Shown here one piece after another: positions 26,598-35,536 of a stretch of 47,033 bases of DNA. A program made the translations under genes and the position numbers. Below the pieces are notes generated by a model. It did no database searches and was not told the origin of the DNA. It saw only the letters and a list, made by a program, of their open reading frames with translations. Every line of letters begins with the position of its first letter. Position 1 is the first letter of the stretch. The stretch is from Bacteroidota bacterium (GTDB lineage: Bacteria; Bacteroidota; Bacteroidia; B-17B0; Aurantibacillaceae): assembly GCA_003153315.1 (NCBI GenBank), contig PLYA01000049.1:23388-70420 (forward strand). The letters are read 5' to 3'.

Positions 26598-27341
26598 TTA
26601 TTTATGAGTAGAAGTAATCTCTACCCAACCCTTCATGGGTTTTTTAGTGTCAATTTCTATAATATAAAAGTAGGTGCCAGCAAATAACTCTTTACCTTCT
26701 TTAGTTTTTCCATCCCAAGCAACTGTTGTGTTATTATAACCTTGTTTCTCCCATACTTGTTGCCCGTAGCGGTTAAATATATACACATGGTTGTTGGGGT
26801 AATTTTCAATACCATCAATAACAAAGGTTTCATTCAATCCATCTCCGTTAGGAGAAAAAGCATTGTGCACACTTACCGGACAAATTTCATTACTTGCATT
26901 AATAGTAACTACTTTAAAAATAGGATGATTAACACTATCACTTATAGTTAAAGTATAAGTGCCCGGTGGCAAATTAACCGAATTGGATGTAGTATCAACA
27001 CCTGAAGATGTTGGCAAAGAGTAACGAATTGTACCTTTATTGTTATATACGTTTGCTACAATATAACCATCGTTAGCACCCTGACAGCTTTCGTTTCCAT
27101 AAAATATTTTGGCATTAAAGGCAGTACCAATGGCATAATCGGGTTGTAAAAAACCTTGCGTATAATATTTATAATTTGGCGATGTGCCAATTATAGGCTC
27201 ACCGATATTATAAGCATAATAATTGCCTCCTGCTATTTTTGTACTACCCCCTGCTGTATTAATTACATATGGTGGTGGCACATTGATTTGGGCAAACAAA
27301 CTGTTTGTGAAAAGTAATATGATAGTTAATACCCTATTCAT
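26598..27341 (-). CDS. Small secreted protein with gliding-motility (T9SS type B) C-terminal domain
   Basis: A 247-residue secreted protein: signal peptide 1-17; a domain with a GGNYYAYNIGEPIIGT start and YYTQGFLQPDY, which is common at the N-terminus of Bacteroidota secreted proteins; a short SprB-type repeat (LPPGTYTLTISDS); and the type B sorting domain (HNAFSPNGDGLNETFVIDG, FNRYGQQVWEK, ELFAGTYFYIIE). It starts 3 bp after the stop of the 1061-residue repeat protein, so both are made from one message and probably act together on the surface. No PorP/SprF gene is adjacent; the nearest is in the 22-25 kb operon. Confidence 0.92.
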   Translation of the reverse strand: MNRVLTIILLFTNSLFAQINVPPPYVINTAGGSTKIAGGNYYAYNIGEPIIGTSPNYKYYTQGFLQPDYAIGTAFNAKIFYGNESCQGANDGYIVANVYNNKGTIRYSLPTSSGVDTTSNSVNLPPGTYTLTISDSVNHPIFKVVTINASNEICPVSVHNAFSPNGDGLNETFVIDGIENYPNNHVYIFNRYGQQVWEKQGYNNTTVAWDGKTKEGKELFAGTYFYIIEIDTKKPMKGWVEITSTHK

Positions 27342-27344
27342 TGT

Positions 27345-30300
27345 TTAATGAATTATATGCCCGGTAAAGTAAGTATAAGGAGCTTGGTTTAAAACGCTTA
27401 AGCTTGTTGATGGGCTTAAATAAACTCCTACTTGAATTTGCTCACCTGAGGTCATTTGAATATCAGTACTTATCCTGTTTTGAAAAAGAGTACCGGCAAT
27501 TGAACCTGTAGGTATTGGCATAATAGATGTTTTAATTGTTCCGCCCGGTACATTATCAATTTGTAATTGATAACTGGAAGTACTTACTAAAGCTACAGTG
27601 GCACTAAAGGTAACAGCAACATCAAGATGATAAATACCTGCAACCGGGGCTGTAAAAACACCACCATTAAAAGCACCACTGGGCGAACTATAATCCGGAG
27701 TAGTGGTAAAAACAATAGGGGTTACAGAAGCAGAAGGAACAGTAGTAGTAATACTGCCGCTACCCGAAAAATTAACAGGACCTGCCCATATTGCATTGCC
27801 GCCGGCATTAGAGCTTGTTAAAACTGCTCCTGCAATGGCAGTACCGGTGTTTATAGTAATGTTATCAGTATATAATCCAGCTCCACCGGTAAATTTTCCC
27901 GAATTACCTGCACCACCGGATATTGCCATAATAGCCGGACTACTATTACCTGCATTAGTAGATGCAACAATAGCAGAACCGCTACCTGTATTGCTTGCAT
28001 TAACAGCAGCTCCTGCACCATTGGTAGTGGAAAATAGAGCATTAGCATTACCAGTAGAATTATTTACCGTAAATGAGCCTGCACTACCTGTACCTACGCT
28101 TGAAGCATTAATGGCATTTCCGATACTGCCGGCGGTAGCCTGAGCAAATATAGCCGGCCCCCCACTTCCTGTGTTACTATTAGTTATTACGTTTAATGTC
28201 GGAAAATTATTACCGGGAGTAGTATTTTGAAAAAAGCCGGAGCTTCCGGTTGTACCTGAATTTTGTGCACTTATGGTATTTCCACCGGAGTTACTTGCAT
28301 TAATAGCAGTTCCTGAAATGGAAGTTGCGTTAATTGCATTACCTGTACCACTGGTTGTAGCAACCAAAGCTGGGGAAGTATTAGTAGCTTGGTTATTACT
28401 AAAATAACCTCCGCTACCTGTAGTAGTGCTGATATTACCACCACTAACTGCATTGCCTGTGCCATTGGTATTAGCATTTAAAGCGGGCTGGTTACTACCC
28501 GTATTATTTATTGCAAACTGACCTGCTTGCCCTGTACCGGTAGTGGTTACAGATAAAGTAACAGCAGCACCGCTATTATTCATTTGCACATTTCCGGCAT
28601 TAGCATTAAATATCATATTATTGGCATTTTGCGTGATGGTGGTATTATTAAGTAAAGTACCACCTAATACTACCGAGCCCGTTGTAACCGAAAGTCCGTT
28701 TGAAGCACCTACAACAGGTGGGGGAGAGGCTACCCATTGCCCACCATTATATTGCAATATCTGACCATTAGCTGGGGCAGCAGGGTTAATATTAATGCCC
28801 TGTAGTTGACTTGCGTTCCATATGTTACTTCCATTCATTGCAGAAACAGTAACTGTGCCACCTCCTGTTGCCATGGTAATTCCTGCACCGGGTATAATAG
28901 CAGAAATCTTATTATTAAATGTATTCCAATCGCCGGCAGTTAAATAACCGGAAGTGGTTGCACTGGCTGTACCAATAGAAAGAACTGGATTTGAACCTCC
29001 TGTACTTGTTAATGGAGCATTAACTGAAATAGAACTTACCCCACCCGGAACGCTTTGCCAGGTTCCATTACCGATTGCATCCGATGTTAATACAAAACCT
29101 GCAGTAGGGGTATTTGTTATTTGTATCTTATCTGTTTGTAAACCTAAACCTCCGGTAAATGAACCTGAATATCCGTTTGCATTTAACTGATTAGATACAA
29201 TTGTTGCACTACCACTTCCGGAGCCATTGTTTTGTACCCATAAAGCGGGGCCTGTCTGAGAAACACCCGAAAGTGCATTACCTTGATTTGAAGTTGCACG
29301 TATAGCATCTCCACTGGTGGATGAAGTATTAACATCAAGTCCCGTAACCCCTGCACCCGTACTAACTAATGAAACAGCGGGTGTACCACTAGAACCAGTA
29401 TAATTTACATTTAACGCCCCATTAATGTTTGAACTGTTAATATCTAAAGAAGCACTGGGATTGTTAGTGCCAATACCAACTAAAGTGTTTGAATAGGTAG
29501 TAGGGAACAATTGATTACCACTTAAGGTCCAGGGACCAGTTGAACTTGCAAGTGGTGCTGGAGACCAATTAGTACCATTGTATTGCAAAATATCACCATT
29601 TAAAGGTGCTGTATTGTTAATATTAGTACCTTGTAATTTATTTGCATTCCACATAGGGGCTGTATTTGTTGTAGAAATAGTATATGTACTATTTAAATTT
29701 GTTGCTGATATTCCTATGCCCGGCACAATAGAACCCACCTTATTATTAAAGGTGTTCCAGTCCCCTGAAGTTAAATATCCGCTTGTGGTATTACTTGCTG
29801 TTGATATGGTTAAAGGAAGACTTGAACTCCCATCTCCGCTAAGAGGAGTATTTGCTACAACAATAGAAGTAGGTGTTGGTAATGTAACTGAGTTTCCTCC
29901 CGAAATGCCAAGTGTATTGCCTGATAAACTTAATGTTTGTGAAACCGGTGTTGGTATAGTTTGGGTGGTTGCACTGGTCACCCTGCCATCTGCATCTACA
30001 GAAATTATTGGAAATGCTGTAACAGTACCGTAAGTATTTGTTGTTGGCCCTACGGAACCCAAACCAACTGTAACAGCTCCGCTTGTGGTACTTGTTGTAA
30101 TTGGTCCGCTGCCCGTTACAGAAGTAATGCTGCCGCTTGAACCACCTGCACTACCTGCATACAATGCATAAGGTACGCTTTGCAATTGAGTAGTTGCAAC
30201 CGTAGTATAAGACGAACTGCCAGTGGGGTCTATACCAATTTGAATAGATAGATTGCCTGCTGCCCAGTTTATACCAGTAAATGGACCCGGATTAGCGGAG

Positions 30301-30530
30301 CCTATTACGTGGGTATATAAACCAAAGGTATCAGTAGTTATATTTTTAGTTTCACTAAATACGTTTGTGCCGCCCTGCAGTATAGTAAATTGCACACCAA
30401 TATTTTTCATTGATATGGCGTTACCAGATGGGTCTCTTGCCACTCCCTGATAGTTTATACCTTGCGGGGCTTGGGCAAATAAAGATGAAACTGCAATAAA
30501 TGCAGATAAAAACAATATTATCTTCTTCAT
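27345..30530 (-). CDS. Giant repeat-rich surface fibre protein with C-terminal C1q-like domain
   Basis: A 1061-residue secreted protein. Signal peptide 1-19; an N-terminal beta domain (APQGINYQGVARDPSGNAIS) found in many Bacteroidota fibre-like proteins; then long Gly/Ser/Thr/Asn-rich repeats, with TSGYLTSGDWNTFNNK occurring twice (about 255 and 535), LQYNGTNWSPAP-like segments twice, and many short (SGTGNAI / ATSGTGNAIN) beta units. The last 130 residues (GAFNGGVFTAPVAGIYHLDV to QIQVGVYLS) match the C1q/TNF-like fold, which trimerises. It resembles phage-tail-fibre or collagen-like trimeric architecture with a binding head. It carries no T9SS sorting domain of its own. A TATATTTG box lies at 30547-30554. 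Confidence 0.85.
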   Translation of the reverse strand: MKKIILFLSAFIAVSSLFAQAPQGINYQGVARDPSGNAISMKNIGVQFTILQGGTNVFSETKNITTDTFGLYTHVIGSANPGPFTGINWAAGNLSIQIGIDPTGSSSYTTVATTQLQSVPYALYAGSAGGSSGSITSVTGSGPITTSTTSGAVTVGLGSVGPTTNTYGTVTAFPIISVDADGRVTSATTQTIPTPVSQTLSLSGNTLGISGGNSVTLPTPTSIVVANTPLSGDGSSSLPLTISTASNTTSGYLTSGDWNTFNNKVGSIVPGIGISATNLNSTYTISTTNTAPMWNANKLQGTNINNTAPLNGDILQYNGTNWSPAPLASSTGPWTLSGNQLFPTTYSNTLVGIGTNNPSASLDINSSNINGALNVNYTGSSGTPAVSLVSTGAGVTGLDVNTSSTSGDAIRATSNQGNALSGVSQTGPALWVQNNGSGSGSATIVSNQLNANGYSGSFTGGLGLQTDKIQITNTPTAGFVLTSDAIGNGTWQSVPGGVSSISVNAPLTSTGGSNPVLSIGTASATTSGYLTAGDWNTFNNKISAIIPGAGITMATGGGTVTVSAMNGSNIWNASQLQGININPAAPANGQILQYNGGQWVASPPPVVGASNGLSVTTGSVVLGGTLLNNTTITQNANNMIFNANAGNVQMNNSGAAVTLSVTTTGTGQAGQFAINNTGSNQPALNANTNGTGNAVSGGNISTTTGSGGYFSNNQATNTSPALVATTSGTGNAINATSISGTAINASNSGGNTISAQNSGTTGSSGFFQNTTPGNNFPTLNVITNSNTGSGGPAIFAQATAGSIGNAINASSVGTGSAGSFTVNNSTGNANALFSTTNGAGAAVNASNTGSGSAIVASTNAGNSSPAIMAISGGAGNSGKFTGGAGLYTDNITINTGTAIAGAVLTSSNAGGNAIWAGPVNFSGSGSITTTVPSASVTPIVFTTTPDYSSPSGAFNGGVFTAPVAGIYHLDVAVTFSATVALVSTSSYQLQIDNVPGGTIKTSIMPIPTGSIAGTLFQNRISTDIQMTSGEQIQVGVYLSPSTSLSVLNQAPYTYFTGHIIH

Positions 30531-30623
30531 GTTAAAAAATTGTAATCAAATATATAAAGTATTTCATTCTTTCAGTAAAATAATTGTCCAATAACTGTAC
30601 TTTAATACAAAGCCCGAAAGCCT

Positions 30624-31604
30624 TTATTTTACCATTTTAGTATTTAAATAAGAATTTATCTTATCGTATACATAACTACCTATAAACATTAACACAGGCA
30701 CAGTTAGTATAGCCCCGATTACATCTACCAAATAATGTGCTTTTAGATATACGGTTGCAAAACAAATACCAAAAACAAAAAGCAGGCTGTAATAAAAATA
30801 TTTTTTAAGATGCTTAAATGAGATAATACTTATAATAAGCGCAATACCCACATGAGAACTGGGGAAAGCACCCGTAGGCTTTTCGAGATTGGTAAGTATG
30901 TATCGCATAAATTTCCCCATGTAGTAGGGTGGGGGGGTATCCGTATATAACGTGTTAAAATGAAACTGAGGCCCTACAACAGGAATGATATCATAAAAGA
31001 TGTAATACAGATAGAATGAAAAAATAATCGTGAAAATACTTTTTGAAGAATGCTGTTTATTATCAAAATAAAAAATAATACAAATCCCCATAATAAGCGG
31101 ATAGTAGGAGAAATAGCAGACATTCATAAACTCATTAAACCAGTTTTGCGGCATAACTTGGGCAAATTGCAAACTTGGTTGACATCCCCAAAGCCATTGT
31201 TCTGCATAAACAAAATGGATATCTAAGTTGTAAGGAAAAATAATATTCTTTAAATAGCCCGTTTCGGTATAAAAAAAACTAAGGAAAAATACAGGATATA
31301 TGTTTTTTAATAAACCTATAAATTTACCCGGATATTTTTGATTAATATACGCTATCCAAACAATTAAACTAAGGGCTACAAATCTTGAAACAAAATGAAG
31401 TAACACATCTTCTAATTTAGAAATACCAAAACATAAATATATACCGGATATTACGATATAAAAGATGGTAGCTATATCAAGCGCAGAAAAGAAAGCAAAT
31501 AAATTAAAACCTGTTTTCTTTCTCACAGTATATTTTTCTCCCAAATTGTTTTCAGTTTCAATACCGCTTTTATTTTTAGTTATAGTTATACTTTCTGGTC
31601 TCAC
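30624..31604 (-). CDS. PAP2-superfamily membrane phosphatase / phosphotransferase (Aur1/Ipt1-like)
   Basis: A 326-residue membrane protein with about eight helices. PAP2 active-site motifs: PVVGPQF (about 208-214), GAFPSSHVG with His251, and KAHYLVDVIGA with His290 and Asp294. The GPxFH-type first motif and the HYxxDVxG third motif are like those of the Aur1/Ipt1 group, whose fungal and Bacteroides members transfer phosphoinositol to ceramide, but lipid phosphatases share them. It overlaps the upstream GNAT gene by 4 bp, so both act in one pathway, most likely membrane lipid synthesis. The substrate is inferred only from family. Confidence 0.85.
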   Translation of the reverse strand: MRPESITITKNKSGIETENNLGEKYTVRKKTGFNLFAFFSALDIATIFYIVISGIYLCFGISKLEDVLLHFVSRFVALSLIVWIAYINQKYPGKFIGLLKNIYPVFFLSFFYTETGYLKNIIFPYNLDIHFVYAEQWLWGCQPSLQFAQVMPQNWFNEFMNVCYFSYYPLIMGICIIFYFDNKQHSSKSIFTIIFSFYLYYIFYDIIPVVGPQFHFNTLYTDTPPPYYMGKFMRYILTNLEKPTGAFPSSHVGIALIISIISFKHLKKYFYYSLLFVFGICFATVYLKAHYLVDVIGAILTVPVLMFIGSYVYDKINSYLNTKMVK

Positions 31605-32722
31605 AGCGGCATTTCGTATAAGCGGTATGTTTTATATACCTCGGCATTAATGTTTATCAATCCCTGATTCATCATCGTGTTGCTTTCTAAAATCAAAGAA
31701 GCTTCAGCATTGGTTATGCCATGGTCTTTGCACCACTGCATAGTTTTACCATAAAAACAGGCTTCAATACCCATTTTGCGATAACCCTCTATAACACCCA
31801 ATACTACTATGCGTGCCTTCTTTATACCTTTTCTGCCAAACAATAATTTAAAAATACCCGTTGGCAGCAAGCGACCTTTTTTTACTTTTATTAAAACCTG
31901 GTTTATATCGGGAAAGGAGAAAGAGAAGCCAACTATTTTGCCTTCATGTTCGGCCAGAAAACAAAGCGTAGGATCCATTATCATTTTCATATCATTTGCC
32001 AGGTGCATAAACTCTTTCTTGGTCATGGGCACAAAAGCATCGTTCTTTTCCCAGGCAGCATTATATACATCGTTTGCTTGTTCGGAATCTTCTTTAAACG
32101 TTTTCATGTTTACCGTACGAATGGTAATGCCCTTATTTTTTAAACGTTCTTCAAAAGCGTTGGTTACACGAATGGATTTTTCGTTCATCTTATCGCGGGA
32201 AATAAGGTAAGCAAACAAATCTACCTTCTTTTTAAAACCATATTGCTCGGCAAACTTTGGATAATAACTTTTGTTATAACCCATGCTCATCATAGGTGGA
32301 ATATCAAAGGCATCAATATGCCAGGCAAAAATCTCGTTAGTAGAAAAACTGGTAGGGCCAACAATGCCCGTAAGTCCTTCTTTTTTAATCCAGTCTTTGG
32401 CTGTATCAAAAAGAAGCTTAGCTACTTCATAATCTTCTATACATTCAAAAAAACCGAAGAATCCTTCCTGCTTGCCTGAAGATTTAATATGGTTGTTGTT
32501 TCTTATGGCAGCAATACGCCCAACTATTTTATCATCTTTATAACACAAAAACATATCCAGCTTAGAGTGCTCATAAAAAGGATGTTTCTTAGGGTTTAGT
32601 AAATCTTTTTGTCCTAAGTATATTTCAGGAACATAATTAGGGTCGCCTTTATATAATTCATGCGGAAAATCTATAAAATCTTTTATCTTATTCGGGTAAA
32701 CTATTTTCTCTATTCTAAGCAT
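31601..32722 (-). CDS. GNAT-superfamily acyltransferase-like protein (YghO-like)
   Basis: About 373 residues from the ATG at 32722. I prefer this start to upstream ones (frame opens to 32842) because homologue-like sequence begins MLRIEKIVYPNKIKDFIDFP, and a TACTTTTG box (32749-32756, minus strand) fits a promoter between the candidate starts. Visible features: LYKGDPNYVPEIY, VGRIAAIRNN, GFFGFFECIED, GIVGPTSFSTNEI, SMGYNKSYYPKF and a second GNAT half with EGKIVGFSFSFPD and VLGVIEGYRKMGIEACFY. This two-part GNAT pattern occurs in uncharacterised proteins of many bacteria; some relatives acylate sphingoid bases. Overlap with the PAP2 gene supports a joint lipid role. Confidence 0.72.
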   Translation of the reverse strand: MLRIEKIVYPNKIKDFIDFPHELYKGDPNYVPEIYLGQKDLLNPKKHPFYEHSKLDMFLCYKDDKIVGRIAAIRNNNHIKSSGKQEGFFGFFECIEDYEVAKLLFDTAKDWIKKEGLTGIVGPTSFSTNEIFAWHIDAFDIPPMMSMGYNKSYYPKFAEQYGFKKKVDLFAYLISRDKMNEKSIRVTNAFEERLKNKGITIRTVNMKTFKEDSEQANDVYNAAWEKNDAFVPMTKKEFMHLANDMKMIMDPTLCFLAEHEGKIVGFSFSFPDINQVLIKVKKGRLLPTGIFKLLFGRKGIKKARIVVLGVIEGYRKMGIEACFYGKTMQWCKDHGITNAEASLILESNTMMNQGLININAEVYKTYRLYEMPL

Positions 32723-32832
32723 ATCTGGCAAAGGCTTTTTAAGTGCAACAAAAGTATAAAATACTTTCATTGGCATATTGCATATCGTACAGATAATTGT
32801 TTTACTTTTACCCAACAATTTAACACAAAGCA

Positions 32833-34305
32833 ATGGCAACATTAACCATGAAATACCCCGAAGTAAAAAATTACGTTGGCGGAAAATATGTTTCTTCTAA
32901 AGCAAGCAAACATTTAGATGTAATATCTCCTTTAGACGGAAGTCTTTTATCTACTGTTCCTTTATCTACCAAAGAAGATTTGAGTGATGCCGTATCGGTT
33001 GCCCGCAAAGCGTTTGAAACATGGAGCAAAGTACCTATTAAAGAACGTGTACAGGTATTCTTCAGATATAAAACATTACTGGAAAAGAATATTGTTGAGC
33101 TATCAAAACTGGTGCAGGAAGAGAATGGAAAAACTTTAGATGAAGCCCGTGCCGAAGTTGAGAAGAGCATAGAGCTTACGGAGTTTGCCTGCTCATTACC
33201 CCAGTTAATTGGCGGAGAAATACTGGAAGTAAGTAAAGGCGTTGAATGCCGTACCGATTATTATCCGGTGGGAGTTGTGGCTTGTATTGTTCCTTTTAAC
33301 TTCCCCAGCATGGTTCCTAACTGGACTATACCAAACGCCATTGCACTTGGAAACACCATGATATTAAAACCATCAGAAGTGGTTCCTTTAAGTTGTATTA
33401 AAATTGTGGAGCTATTGAAAGAAGCAGGTTTGCCTGATGGGGTGCTGAATATTGTTAATGGCGACCGAGAAATAGTAGAAGCTATTTGCGATCATCCGGG
33501 TATTGATGCCGTTTCTTTTGTGGGCTCTACCAAAGTGGCTAAACTTGTTTATGCAAGAGCTGCTTCACACTTTAAACGTGTGTTAACGCTTGGTGGCGCT
33601 AAAAACCATTTGATGGTATTACCCGATGCGCATCCTGCTATGACGGCAAGTAACGTTACTGCGTCTATGAGTGGTTGTGCAGGGCAGCGTTGCATGGCTG
33701 CATCGGCAATGATAGCTGTTGGAAATTCACAGCATATTATTGATATGATTTGCGAGGATGCAAAGAAAGTAGTGCCAGGACAAAACTTAGGCGCGGTTAT
33801 TTCTAAAGGGGCTAAAGAGCGCATAGAAGGTTACATTACCGAAGCAGAAAAGCAAGGTGCTAAAATATTGGTTGATGGCAGAAACTGTGTAGTGAAAGGC
33901 AAAGAAAATGGATTTTATGTGGGGCCTACGGTTATTGATTATGTAACGCCTGATATGAGCGTAGCCCGCGAAGAAATATTTGGACCCGTAATTTCTATTA
34001 TGCGTGCAAAAGATATTGATGAAGCATTGGCTATAGAAAATGCAAGCCCCTATGGTAATGCCGCTGCTGTGTTTACCCAAAGCGGTGGCGCTGCCCGTTA
34101 TGTAATAGAGCGTGCCAGTGCAGGCATGATTGGCGTAAATATTGGGGTGCCTGTGCCGCGCGAACCTTTTTCTTTTGGCGGATGGAACGACTCTAAGTTT
34201 GGCGTAGGCGATTTAACGGGAAAGAGTTCTATTGAGTTTTGGACTAAGTTGAAAAAAACCACCACCAAATGGAATGCCGAAGCTAAAACCAATTGGATGA
34301 GTTAG
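32833..34305 (+). CDS. mmsA: Methylmalonate-semialdehyde dehydrogenase (CoA-acylating)
   Basis: A 490-residue NAD-dependent aldehyde dehydrogenase that converts (methyl)malonate semialdehyde to acyl-CoA and CO2 in valine or beta-alanine/inositol breakdown. The MMSDH subfamily marks are visible: NYVGGKYVSS near the start, FNFPSMVPNWTIPNAIA, GAKNHLMVLPDA, and GCAGQRCMA with the catalytic Cys287; the C-terminal part has EEIFGPVI and VPVPREPFSFGGWNDSKFG. The usual catalytic Glu of other aldehyde dehydrogenases is replaced by the GAKNH motif, as expected. It is transcribed divergently from the GNAT gene with its ATG about 110 bp away. A branched-chain 2-oxoacid dehydrogenase at 43.6 kb fits the same valine pathway. 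Confidence 0.95.
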   Translation: MATLTMKYPEVKNYVGGKYVSSKASKHLDVISPLDGSLLSTVPLSTKEDLSDAVSVARKAFETWSKVPIKERVQVFFRYKTLLEKNIVELSKLVQEENGKTLDEARAEVEKSIELTEFACSLPQLIGGEILEVSKGVECRTDYYPVGVVACIVPFNFPSMVPNWTIPNAIALGNTMILKPSEVVPLSCIKIVELLKEAGLPDGVLNIVNGDREIVEAICDHPGIDAVSFVGSTKVAKLVYARAASHFKRVLTLGGAKNHLMVLPDAHPAMTASNVTASMSGCAGQRCMAASAMIAVGNSQHIIDMICEDAKKVVPGQNLGAVISKGAKERIEGYITEAEKQGAKILVDGRNCVVKGKENGFYVGPTVIDYVTPDMSVAREEIFGPVISIMRAKDIDEALAIENASPYGNAAAVFTQSGGAARYVIERASAGMIGVNIGVPVPREPFSFGGWNDSKFGVGDLTGKSSIEFWTKLKKTTTKWNAEAKTNWMS

Positions 34306-34394
34306 TTTCTTCCCCTCGTTTTTGAGCGAAGTAGAGAAACCTGTTTTATTTTTCAGATGATTTATTGATTATAGCTTTTAAACTGTAAGGCTTA

Positions 34395-34430
34395 CAAAAA
34401 AAATCCCTCTCTTTGCAGAGAAGGACTTTT
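34395..34430 (-). terminator. Terminator between mmsA and orphan gene C
   Basis: A hairpin TCC-TCTC / GAGA-GGA with one mismatch and loop TTTGCA. The minus-strand side is followed by eight T, so it serves orphan gene C best; mmsA may share it. Confidence 0.6.
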
Positions 34431-34440
34431 AACTTATTAC

Positions 34441-34513
34441 GTCATTGCGAGCGAAGTGAAGCAATCTGTTACAGATAGAAAGATTGCTTCGTCGTTTTAC
34501 TCCTCGCAATGAC
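34441..34513. repeat. Dispersed palindromic (REP/MITE-like) element
   Basis: A 73-bp imperfect palindrome: GTCATTGCGAG with GAAGCAATCT on the left, and AGATTGCTTC with CTCGCAATGAC on the right, with about 16 bp in the centre. A half copy lies at 26500-26535. It has no coding capacity and could fold as an RNA hairpin. It lies directly past the stop of orphan gene C. Confidence 0.85.
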
Positions 34514-34520
34514 AGTGCTG

Positions 34521-35225
34521 CTACGTAATAATACAACTAAACACAGGGCCAAAATAATGCAACACCCCTTTGGTATCTACCCAGCAGGCAAAGCCGCACA
34601 GGCGCATGCCCGAGTTTGCCATACCTACGTTTAGTGTGGTAATCATTTTTTGAGGCTCAAAATGTTTGTTGCACCCATCGGGGCTGGTGGGCAACGGCAG
34701 GTTAGCGGCTTGTATAATATACTCTACTAAGGCATGGTGTATATTATCCGGTTTGCCGGTAGATTTTGGACTATCCTTATCGTGTATAGTAAACGTAACC
34801 GTGCCCGGAGAGTTAGATTTTACCTGTACATTAGGATAATCTACCTCGGCGCGCAGCGTGGTTGGGCTGTGGGTAAGGGCGGCAACTACTGTGCCCAGTT
34901 CTATTTTTAGACCATTAGTTACGGCACTATTATTACGAATATACTCTGCCACCGTTTTGCGAATACCACCCACGCCGCTAATGTATGCCTTGCGAGCATC
35001 GTTGCGGGTTTTGCGCCCACTTTTGGTGGCATTGCCGTGGGGCGGTGCGGCTGCATAAGCAATGGCATAAGCCGTTTGCAACGCCAACAAGGCATTTAGT
35101 GCGGCTGTGGGCATACCTATTAATACCAAATTTGCGGCAATTTGCAGCACAGTCATAAAATTACTCTGCCATAAATCAAACTGTACCATTGGTTTTGGTA
35201 CCCAGGGTGTCTTCTTTGCTTTCAT
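34521..35225 (-). CDS. Orphan protein C, unknown function, downstream of 21-bp-period array
   Basis: A 234-residue protein. It starts with a Trp-containing segment (PWVPKPMVQFDLWQSNF), then an Ala/Leu-rich helical part (about 25-60), a basic stretch (GNATKSGRKTRNDARKAY) and from about residue 110 a beta-rich half resembling a fibronectin-type or Ig-like domain. The end reads MRLCGFACWVDTKGVLHYFG followed by PVFSCIIT. The C-terminal half aligns by eye with orphan protein B (see there), with estimated identity about a quarter. No signal peptide, no known active site. GC content is visibly higher than in array C or the flanking DNA, and codons such as GCG and GCC are frequent, which may suggest a different history. 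Confidence 0.78.
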   Translation of the reverse strand: MKAKKTPWVPKPMVQFDLWQSNFMTVLQIAANLVLIGMPTAALNALLALQTAYAIAYAAAPPHGNATKSGRKTRNDARKAYISGVGGIRKTVAEYIRNNSAVTNGLKIELGTVVAALTHSPTTLRAEVDYPNVQVKSNSPGTVTFTIHDKDSPKSTGKPDNIHHALVEYIIQAANLPLPTSPDGCNKHFEPQKMITTLNVGMANSGMRLCGFACWVDTKGVLHYFGPVFSCIIT

Positions 35226-35318
35226 GATATATGTTTTTTATTGGTTTTCAATGGTATCATGCCGTTCGCCTATTCAGGCTCGGATCATTTTATTTATTTT
35301 TTATGGGTTAATATTCAT

Positions 35319-35507
35319 ATTCCGAGTTTAGGAATCTGTGTTCCAAGTTTGGGAATCCGTGTTCCGAGTTTGGGAATCCGTGTTCCAAGTTTAGGAATCT
35401 GTGTTCCGAGTTTAGGAATCCGTGTTCCAAGTTTAGGAATCCATGTTCTAAGTTTAGGAATCTGTGTTCCAAGTTTGGGAATCTGTGTTTCGAGTTTGGG
35501 AAACCAT
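35319..35507 (-). repeat. Array C: nine direct repeats of exactly 21 bp
   Basis: Nine units without any length change. On the plus strand each reads GTTCCrAGTTTrGGAATC followed by yGT. Only three positions vary regularly (two A/G, one C/T). Each unit has a dyad, TTCC...GGAA, with arms 7 bp apart. Much more uniform than arrays A and B, so probably the youngest. The array begins 93 bp upstream of the gene C start. Confidence 0.95.
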
Positions 35508-35536
35508 TTTTTTTACTTTCAAAGAGCTTGTTTCTA

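Noticed and set aside
27627..28143. Plus-strand open frames opposite the giant repeat protein
   Set aside because: Long opposite frames are expected because the gene is rich in Ala, Gly, Thr and Ser codons; the minus frame has signal peptide and C1q domain.
32723..32842. Longer N-terminus for the GNAT protein
   Set aside because: It would overlap the divergent mmsA start, and a promoter-like TACTTTTG box lies inside; the family-like sequence starts at 32722.
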